A DNA stretch of 64,000 nucleotides, taken from Agrobacterium tumefaciens. Lineage in GTDB: Bacteria; Pseudomonadota; Alphaproteobacteria; Rhizobiales; Rhizobiaceae. This document shows, one piece after another, positions 58,380 to 64,000 of the stretch (its first letter is position 1; each line of letters begins with the position of its first letter). The stretch lies in NCBI RefSeq assembly GCF_013337285.1, contig NZ_SUPW01000005.1:310001-374000 (forward strand). The letters are read 5' to 3'. The notes beneath the pieces were generated by a model. That model made no database searches, was not told the origin of the DNA, and saw only the letters and a list, made by a program, of their open reading frames with translations. The translations under genes and the position numbers were made by a program.

Positions 58380-59687
58380 ATGACCACTTTTTCTCCCCGG
58401 GAAATTGTCTCGGAATTAGACCGCCACATCATCGGCCAGCATGATGCGAAACGTGCGGTCGCGATTGCACTGCGCAACCGCTGGCGTCGCCAGCAGCTCG
58501 ATGAGAGCCTGCGCGACGAAGTCATGCCCAAAAACATTCTGATGATCGGGCCGACCGGTGTCGGCAAGACGGAGATTTCCCGTCGTCTGGCAAAGTTGGC
58601 CGGCGCCCCCTTCATCAAGGTCGAGGCGACCAAGTTTACCGAAGTCGGTTATGTCGGCCGCGATGTCGAGCAGATCATCCGCGATCTCGTGGAAATCGGC
58701 ATCGGGCTCGTGCGTGAAAAGAAACGTGCCGAGGTGCAGGCCAAGGCCCATGCCAGCGCCGAAGAACGGGTGCTAGATGCGCTGGTCGGCACGACGGCGT
58801 CGCCCGGCACCCGCGAAAGCTTCCGCAAGAAGCTACGCGACGGCGAACTGGATGACAAAGAAATCGATATCGAAGTGGCGGATAGCGGCTCGGGCATGCC
58901 CGGTTTCGAAATTCCCGGCATGCCGGGCGCCAATATCGGCGTCCTCAACCTGTCGGAAATGTTCGGCAAGGCCATGGGGGGACGCACGAAGAAGGTGCGC
59001 ACCACGGTATCGAAATCTTATGCCGATCTCGTCCGCGATGAATCCGACAAGCTGCTCGACAACGAAATGATTCAGCGCGAAGCGGTGAAGTCGGTGGAAA
59101 ATGACGGCATCGTCTTCCTCGACGAGATCGACAAGATCGCCGCGCGTGATGGCGGCATGGGCGCCGGCGTTTCGCGTGAAGGCGTGCAGCGCGACCTGCT
59201 TCCGCTTGTCGAAGGCACGACGGTTTCGACGAAATACGGTCCGGTGAAAACCGACCACGTCCTGTTTATCGCGTCAGGCGCGTTCCATGTGGCAAAGCCG
59301 TCCGATCTTCTGCCGGAGCTTCAGGGTCGCCTGCCGATCCGCGTCGAGCTGAAGCCGCTGACCAAAGAGGATTTCCGCCGTATCCTGACCGAAACGGAAG
59401 CAAGCCTCATCCGCCAGTACAAGGCGCTGATGGCGACGGAAGAACTCGATCTCGACTTCACTGATGATGCGATTGACGCTCTGGCCGATGTGGCCGTTCA
59501 TCTCAACTCGTCGGTTGAGAATATCGGTGCGCGCCGTCTGCAGACGGTGATGGAGCGGGTTCTGGACGAGATTTCCTATAACGCGCCGGATCGCGGCGGC
59601 TCTGCCGTCAAGATCGATCAGGAATACGTCAAAAAACATGTCGGCGATCTTGCCGCCGATACGGATCTGTCACGCTATATTCTCTGA
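58380..59687 (+). CDS. hslU: ATPase subunit HslU (ClpY)
   Basis: 435 residues. Walker [10 protein letters not shown] lies at 57-65, Walker B in [11 protein letters not shown]. The intermediate domain (about 110-240) is rich in Gly, Pro and Met ([16 protein letters not shown]), as usual in rhizobia. The C-terminal DLSRYIL is the tail that docks into HslV. It unfolds substrates for HslV. Confidence 0.98.
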   Translation: MTTFSPREIVSELDRHIIGQHDAKRAVAIALRNRWRRQQLDESLRDEVMPKNILMIGPTGVGKTEISRRLAKLAGAPFIKVEATKFTEVGYVGRDVEQIIRDLVEIGIGLVREKKRAEVQAKAHASAEERVLDALVGTTASPGTRESFRKKLRDGELDDKEIDIEVADSGSGMPGFEIPGMPGANIGVLNLSEMFGKAMGGRTKKVRTTVSKSYADLVRDESDKLLDNEMIQREAVKSVENDGIVFLDEIDKIAARDGGMGAGVSREGVQRDLLPLVEGTTVSTKYGPVKTDHVLFIASGAFHVAKPSDLLPELQGRLPIRVELKPLTKEDFRRILTETEASLIRQYKALMATEELDLDFTDDAIDALADVAVHLNSSVENIGARRLQTVMERVLDEISYNAPDRGGSAVKIDQEYVKKHVGDLAADTDLSRYIL

Positions 59688-59713
59688 AGACTTCAGGGAC
59701 AAACGAAAGAAGA

Positions 59714-59741
59714 GTGCGGCCATATTTGCCGCACTTTTTTA
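59714..59741 (+). terminator. hslU terminator
   Basis: AGTGCGGC (59714-59721) pairs with GCCGCACT (59729-59736) around CATATTT, followed by a T tract. Confidence 0.92.
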
Positions 59742-59885
59742 TTTTATCTGCCTCATCTCGCATTCAGCCCGCATTTTGTTTATGGGAAGGGCTGCATTCC
59801 GGTTGGAACCGCTTTCGTGGAATGGTCCGGTTTTCCCTCGTCTATTTCGCCGGGAAGCCGCAGACTTGAGAAAAGGCATTTGCTC

Positions 59886-60851
59886 GTGCGCAAAACTCTT
59901 CTGGCATTTGCCGCTGCTCTGGCGTTCACCGTCGTCTCGTCTTCTTATGCCGAGGCCGCAACGGTCGTTCCACCGGACAATCGCAATGCCGAACAGCCCG
60001 GTGTTCCCGGCGCTTCCACCCGCAGAACCAAGGCGTCCAACAGCTCTTTCGAACGCAAGTACCAGAAGGTGATCGACCTCTTGTCCTCCGACAAGGCGCT
60101 GATTGCCAAGATCAAATCGACGGCCGGGCGCTACGGTATCGACCCGATCCATATGGTTGGTGCGATCGTCGGCGAGCATACTTATAATGTCGATGCCTAT
60201 GATCGACTGCAATCCTACTATGTTAAAGCCGCCTCCTATGCCGGCAGCAGCTTCCGTTTCGGCTATAAGGATGAAACCATCGCGCAATTTCTGACGCGTT
60301 CGCAATTTACCAAATGTCAGTCGAAAAAGGATTCCTACGGTCTTTGGAACTGTCGGGAAGATGTCTGGGACGACAGCTTCCGCGGCAAGACCGTGGATGG
60401 CGTCGCCTATCCGAACAACCGTTTCAGTGCCGTGTTTTTCCAGCCCTTCTACGCCGGGCAGACCTTCGGCCTCGGCCAGATCAACCCGCTGACGGCGCTG
60501 ATGTTGTCCGACATGGTTTCGAAAACCTCCGGCTACGATAAGCTGGATGAGAACGACGCTACCGCCGTCTATACGGCCATCATGGACCCGGACCGCTCGC
60601 TGGCCTTCATGGCCGCCTCCATTCGCAAATCGATCGATGACTACAGATCGATTGCCGACATGGATATTTCGAAAAATCCAGGCGTGACCTCCACGCTTTA
60701 TAATGTCGGCGGCTCGCAGCAGCGGGCGGCCGCTCTCGCCCAGAAAAACCGCCAGCGCGCCGCAGGTGGGGAACAGCCCCTTTTGCCGGAAGAAAACTAT
60801 TACGGTTGGCTGGTGAATGACCGCATCAAGGACTTGCAGGCGCTTTTGTAG
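59886..60851 (+). CDS. DUF1402 family exported protein
   Basis: About 321 residues from GTG at 59886. A signal peptide [23 protein letters not shown] is expected to be cut after AEA near residue 24. The mature domain contains [18 protein letters not shown] and [17 protein letters not shown]. The GEHTYN and GLGQINP blocks resemble the E and GQIN motifs of lysozyme-like lytic transglycosylases, so a peptidoglycan role is possible but unproven. An ATG at 59817 is also open but gives a poor signal peptide. Confidence 0.82.
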   Translation: MRKTLLAFAAALAFTVVSSSYAEAATVVPPDNRNAEQPGVPGASTRRTKASNSSFERKYQKVIDLLSSDKALIAKIKSTAGRYGIDPIHMVGAIVGEHTYNVDAYDRLQSYYVKAASYAGSSFRFGYKDETIAQFLTRSQFTKCQSKKDSYGLWNCREDVWDDSFRGKTVDGVAYPNNRFSAVFFQPFYAGQTFGLGQINPLTALMLSDMVSKTSGYDKLDENDATAVYTAIMDPDRSLAFMAASIRKSIDDYRSIADMDISKNPGVTSTLYNVGGSQQRAAALAQKNRQRAAGGEQPLLPEENYYGWLVNDRIKDLQALL

Positions 60852-60876
60852 AAAAAGACGACTATCGGCTTCATTG

Positions 60877-60950
60877 TTTCCAAAATGGAAATAATATTTG
60901 GCTGCCTGCCGCAATTGACGAGCGCCCTCTTCAACGTCCAATCTGGACGT
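60877..60950 (+). promoter_or_regulatory. Paired inverted repeats upstream of glcB
   Basis: TTTCCA-AAA-TGGAAA (60877-60891) and ACGTCCA-ATC-TGGACGT (60934-60950) are both perfect inverted repeats sharing TCCA-N3-TGGA, with centres 58 bp apart. TTGACG (60915-60920) lies between them. The second ends 20 bp before the glcB start. The form suits a dimeric repressor, for example of the IclR or GntR family. Confidence 0.5.
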
Positions 60951-60970
60951 CTAGAATAGAGGAGGCGCAT

Positions 60971-63130
60971 GTGAGCCGCACGAATAAATTCGGTCTTTCC
61001 ATCGATAACAAGCTTTATGCTTTTTTGACGGATGAGGTGCTGCCGGGCACGGGTCTGGACAGTGAGGTTTTCTTCGAAGGCTTCTCGGCCATCGTCCACG
61101 AGCTTTCTCCGAAGAACCGTGAACTGCTGGCAAAGCGCGACACATTGCAGGAAAAACTGGATGGCTGGTACCGGCAGAACGGCGCTCCGGTTGATTTTGC
61201 GGCCTATGAGGGCTTTCTGAAGGAGATCGGTTACCTGCTGCCGGAAGGTCCCGGCTTTAAAGTGGAAACCGGCAATGTTGATCCGGAAATTGCCGCCATC
61301 GCCGGCCCGCAGCTCGTTGTTCCCGTCATGAATGCGCGTTATGCGCTGAATGCCGCCAATGCCCGCTGGGGTTCGCTTTACGACGCGCTTTACGGCACCG
61401 ATGCCATCTCCGATGCCGATGGTGCGGAAAAGGGCAAGGGTTACAATCCGAAGCGCGGCGAAAAGGTCATCAACTGGGCGCGCAACTTCCTTGATGAATC
61501 GGCGCCGCTCGAAACGGCAAGCTGGTCGGATGTGTCAGGTTTCAAGATCGTTGACGGCCTGTTGCAGCTTGCAATCGGCGACGCCACAACGGGGCTGAAG
61601 GACGCCGCACAATTCAAGGGCTTTACCGGTGAGGCGGAGAAACCGGCAACGATCCTGCTTGGCAGGAACGGTTTGCACACCGAGATCGTCATCGATCCAG
61701 CGACGGAAATCGGCAAGGGCGACAAGGCGGGCATCTCCGATGTCATTCTCGAATCCGCGCTGACGACCATCATGGATTGCGAGGATTCGGTCGCTGCCGT
61801 CGATGCCGAAGACAAGGTTCTGGTTTACGGCAACTGGCTTGGCCTGATGCGCGGCGATCTGACGGAGGAGGTTGCCAAGGGTGGCACGACCTTCATTCGC
61901 CGCCTCAATCCGGATCGTTATTATACCGCACCCAATGGTTCGGCGCTCACTTTGCCGGGGCGCTCGCTGATGCTGGTGCGCAATGTCGGCCATCTCATGA
62001 CCAATCCGGCAATCCTCGACAGAGATGGCCGCGAGGTTCCCGAAGGCATCATGGATGCCGTCGTCACCGCACTGATCGCGCTTTACGACGTTGGCCCGTC
62101 CGGGCGGCGGCTGAATTCCCGCGCCGGCTCCATGTATGTCGTCAAGCCGAAGATGCACGGGCCGGAAGAGGTCGCTTTCGCCAACGAGATATTCTCTCGC
62201 GTCGAAAACCTCATTGGTATGGCGCCGAATACCATGAAAATGGGCATCATGGATGAGGAGCGTCGCACCACGGTCAACCTCAAGGAGAGCATCCGTGCTG
62301 CGAAGGATCGCGTTGTCTTCATCAACACTGGCTTCCTCGACCGCACGGGCGACGAAATCCATACCTCGATGGAAGCAGGCCCGATGATCCGCAAGGGCGA
62401 TATGAAGCAGGCCGCCTGGATTACCGCTTACGAGAACTGGAACGTCGATATCGGACTGGAGTGCGGCCTTTCCGGCCACGCGCAGATCGGCAAGGGCATG
62501 TGGGCCATGCCGGACCTGATGGCGGCGATGCTGGAGCAGAAGATTGCGCATCCGAAGGCCGGCGCCAACACCGCCTGGGTGCCGTCGCCGACGGCGGCGA
62601 CGCTGCATGCTACGCATTATCACAAGGTCGATGTAGCGGCCGTTCAGGAAGGCTTGAAAAGCCGAGGCCGCGCGAAGCTTTCCGATATTCTGTCGGTGCC
62701 GGTCGCGCCGCGTCCCAATTGGACGCCGGAGGAAATCCAGCGCGAACTCGACAATAATGCGCAAGGCATTCTGGGATATGTCGTGCGCTGGGTCGATCAG
62801 GGTGTCGGTTGCTCCAAGGTGCCTGACATCAACAATGTCGGACTGATGGAAGATCGCGCGACGCTGCGTATTTCCGCACAACACCTGGCGAACTGGCTGC
62901 GCCATGGCGTGGTGACAGAAGGTCAGATCGTTGAGACCATGAAGCGCATGGCTGCCGTGGTCGACGGGCAGAATGCCGGCGATGCGGCCTATCTGCCGAT
63001 GGCCTCCGACTTTGAAGGGTCGATCGCGTTTCAGGCCGCCGTTGAGCTGGTGCTGAAGGGCCGTGAACAGCCGAACGGCTATACCGAACCGGTTCTGCAC
63101 CGCCGCCGTCTGGAACTGAAGGCGAAGTAG
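60971..63130 (+). CDS. glcB: Malate synthase G
   Basis: 719 residues from GTG at 60971, with GAGGAGG closely upstream; no ATG is in frame nearby. The TIM-barrel enzyme shows [26 protein letters not shown] and [13 protein letters not shown]. It condenses glyoxylate with acetyl-CoA to malate. No isocitrate lyase gene is in the window. Two inverted repeats precede it. Confidence 0.98.
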   Translation: MSRTNKFGLSIDNKLYAFLTDEVLPGTGLDSEVFFEGFSAIVHELSPKNRELLAKRDTLQEKLDGWYRQNGAPVDFAAYEGFLKEIGYLLPEGPGFKVETGNVDPEIAAIAGPQLVVPVMNARYALNAANARWGSLYDALYGTDAISDADGAEKGKGYNPKRGEKVINWARNFLDESAPLETASWSDVSGFKIVDGLLQLAIGDATTGLKDAAQFKGFTGEAEKPATILLGRNGLHTEIVIDPATEIGKGDKAGISDVILESALTTIMDCEDSVAAVDAEDKVLVYGNWLGLMRGDLTEEVAKGGTTFIRRLNPDRYYTAPNGSALTLPGRSLMLVRNVGHLMTNPAILDRDGREVPEGIMDAVVTALIALYDVGPSGRRLNSRAGSMYVVKPKMHGPEEVAFANEIFSRVENLIGMAPNTMKMGIMDEERRTTVNLKESIRAAKDRVVFINTGFLDRTGDEIHTSMEAGPMIRKGDMKQAAWITAYENWNVDIGLECGLSGHAQIGKGMWAMPDLMAAMLEQKIAHPKAGANTAWVPSPTAATLHATHYHKVDVAAVQEGLKSRGRAKLSDILSVPVAPRPNWTPEEIQRELDNNAQGILGYVVRWVDQGVGCSKVPDINNVGLMEDRATLRISAQHLANWLRHGVVTEGQIVETMKRMAAVVDGQNAGDAAYLPMASDFEGSIAFQAAVELVLKGREQPNGYTEPVLHRRRLELKAK

Positions 63131-63166
63131 TCAGCCTGAAGCTGCGCCTAGACGTTTAGACAAATA

Positions 63167-63199
63167 AAAAAGCCGCCGGGAATTCCCCGGCGGCTTTTT
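63167..63199. terminator. Bidirectional terminator between glcB and the L,D-transpeptidase gene
   Basis: AAAAAGCCGCCGGG (63167-63180) pairs perfectly with CCCGGCGGCTTTTT (63186-63199), a 14-bp stem with a 5-nt loop. Confidence 0.92.
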
Positions 63200-63218
63200 C
63201 TTTGTCTTCTATCTTATC

Positions 63219-63920
63219 TTACTGGATCACGACGACCTTGGAGCTGCGGCCCGGACGGACGCGGCTGTAAAGATCCATGACATCCTGGTTGATCATGCGG
63301 ATGCAGCCGGAAGAGGCAGCGGTGCCGATCGAAGCCCATTCGGGCGAACCATGGATACGGAACAGCGTATCCTGTCCCTTTTCGTTGAAGAGATACATGG
63401 CGCGCGCGCCGAGCGGGTTGGAAAGGCCCGGACCCATGCCGGCCTCAACATACTTGGCAACTTCCGGCTTGCGGTCCGCCATTTCCTTCGGCGGATGCCA
63501 CATCGGCCATTCCTGCTTCCAGGCAACATAGGCTTCACCGGCCCAGGCGAAACCCGCCTTGCCAACGCCGATGCCGTAACGAACCGCGCGGTTGCCGGAC
63601 ATGATATAATAAAGGTAACGCTCGCGCGTATTGACGATGATCGTGCCCGGACGCTCGTTTGTCTGGAACTCGACGATCTGGCGACGGAACTTCTCGTTCA
63701 CGCGATTGATCGGAATAGCCGGCAGCGCATATCCTGCGTCGGTCACCGGACCATAGACGTCATTGAAGATCTGGACGGTTTCGACTTTTGCCGGAACGGG
63801 GTCGGCAACCGGCACCGATGCCGCTATTTTACCGGAAGATGGGGAGGTGGTTTCGGCGCAGCCGGCCAGAGCCAGTGCTGCCGTCAGACCGAGTACGGCC
63901 AATGGGGTGCGGATGCGCAT
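63219..63920 (-). CDS. L,D-transpeptidase lipoprotein (YkuD family)
   Basis: 233 residues from ATG at 63920. A lipoprotein signal ends in the lipobox LALAGC (C21). The YkuD domain holds H190 in HGSPEWAS and the catalytic cysteine C206 in SSGCIRM. Such enzymes form 3-3 cross-links in peptidoglycan or attach outer-membrane proteins. Rhizobiales carry many copies and use them in polar growth. An ATG at 63992 is in frame but would bury the signal peptide. Confidence 0.93.
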   Translation of the reverse strand: MRIRTPLAVLGLTAALALAGCAETTSPSSGKIAASVPVADPVPAKVETVQIFNDVYGPVTDAGYALPAIPINRVNEKFRRQIVEFQTNERPGTIIVNTRERYLYYIMSGNRAVRYGIGVGKAGFAWAGEAYVAWKQEWPMWHPPKEMADRKPEVAKYVEAGMGPGLSNPLGARAMYLFNEKGQDTLFRIHGSPEWASIGTAASSGCIRMINQDVMDLYSRVRPGRSSKVVVIQ

Positions 63921-64000
63921 ATCGTTCTCGCGGAAAATTCGCCAAATTGTGCGAAGGAGTAGGCTTAATTGGATAAATCGGTTATTTTCCATTAAACCGC

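Noticed and set aside
59813-59845. GGAAC motif as a general-stress (EcfG/RpoE2) promoter for the DUF1402 gene
   Set aside because: Spacing to the downstream TT/GTT element is too long for the consensus.

Overview
The window is a chromosomal segment of an alphaproteobacterium of the Agrobacterium/Rhizobium group. The evidence is gene content and order: rho-hemJ-hemE beside the replication origin, mnmE-mnmG-rsmG-parA-parB, chvG-chvI next to pckA, the short HprK/HPr/EIIA-Man set, addAB, a DivL-type pseudokinase and a TsaE-kinase fusion. No phage, insertion sequence, CRISPR array, rRNA or tRNA gene was recognised. Base composition and codon use look even throughout, so this reads as core chromosome.

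Layout. 1-12.4 kb is almost entirely on the minus strand: heparinase-like gene (cut by the window edge), rsmB, htpX, (a small plus-strand SDHAF4-like gene), parB, parA, rsmG, mnmG, mnmE, rho, hemJ, hemE. 12.43-12.84 kb is a non-coding, AT-rich region with DnaA boxes that I interpret as the chromosomal origin oriC. To its right, 12.84-32.3 kb is mostly on the plus strand: ppsR, maf, aroE, coaE, dnaQ, timA-like, mltA, smr, an XRE regulator, gyrB, a FAH-family gene, phaZ, a YgjP-like peptidase, trpF, trpB, trpA, accD, folC (secB, fxsA and a nitroreductase are reversed). The genes therefore diverge from the origin. Five parS or parS-like sites lie between 6.0 and 27.1 kb, around the origin and the parAB genes that would read them.

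32.3-49.9 kb returns to the minus strand: trxA, addA, addB, murU-like, tsaE-amgK fusion, divL, ahcY, HPr, EIIA-Man, hprK, chvG, chvI. This block joins DNA repair, peptidoglycan-sugar recycling, cell-cycle signalling, methyl-cycle metabolism, a regulatory PTS and an envelope/acid-sensing two-component system. 50.2-64 kb holds pckA, arfB, kbp, then a minus-strand coaA-hisE-hisF-hisA-hisH-DUF2628-hisB run, then hslV, hslU, a DUF1402 gene, glcB and, reversed, an L,D-transpeptidase lipoprotein.

The most notable sequence-level observations are: the oriC and parS set; a tyrosine at the phospho-histidine position of the DivL homologue; a perfect 7-bp hairpin that buries the ribosome-binding site of kbp; a three-half-site ATAAAGA operator upstream of ahcY; paired inverted repeats upstream of glcB; LacI-type operators and a TTAA-N7-TTAA motif between chvI and pckA; and an AccD that has lost three of four zinc-ribbon cysteines. 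I did not find a convincing wholly new multi-gene system.
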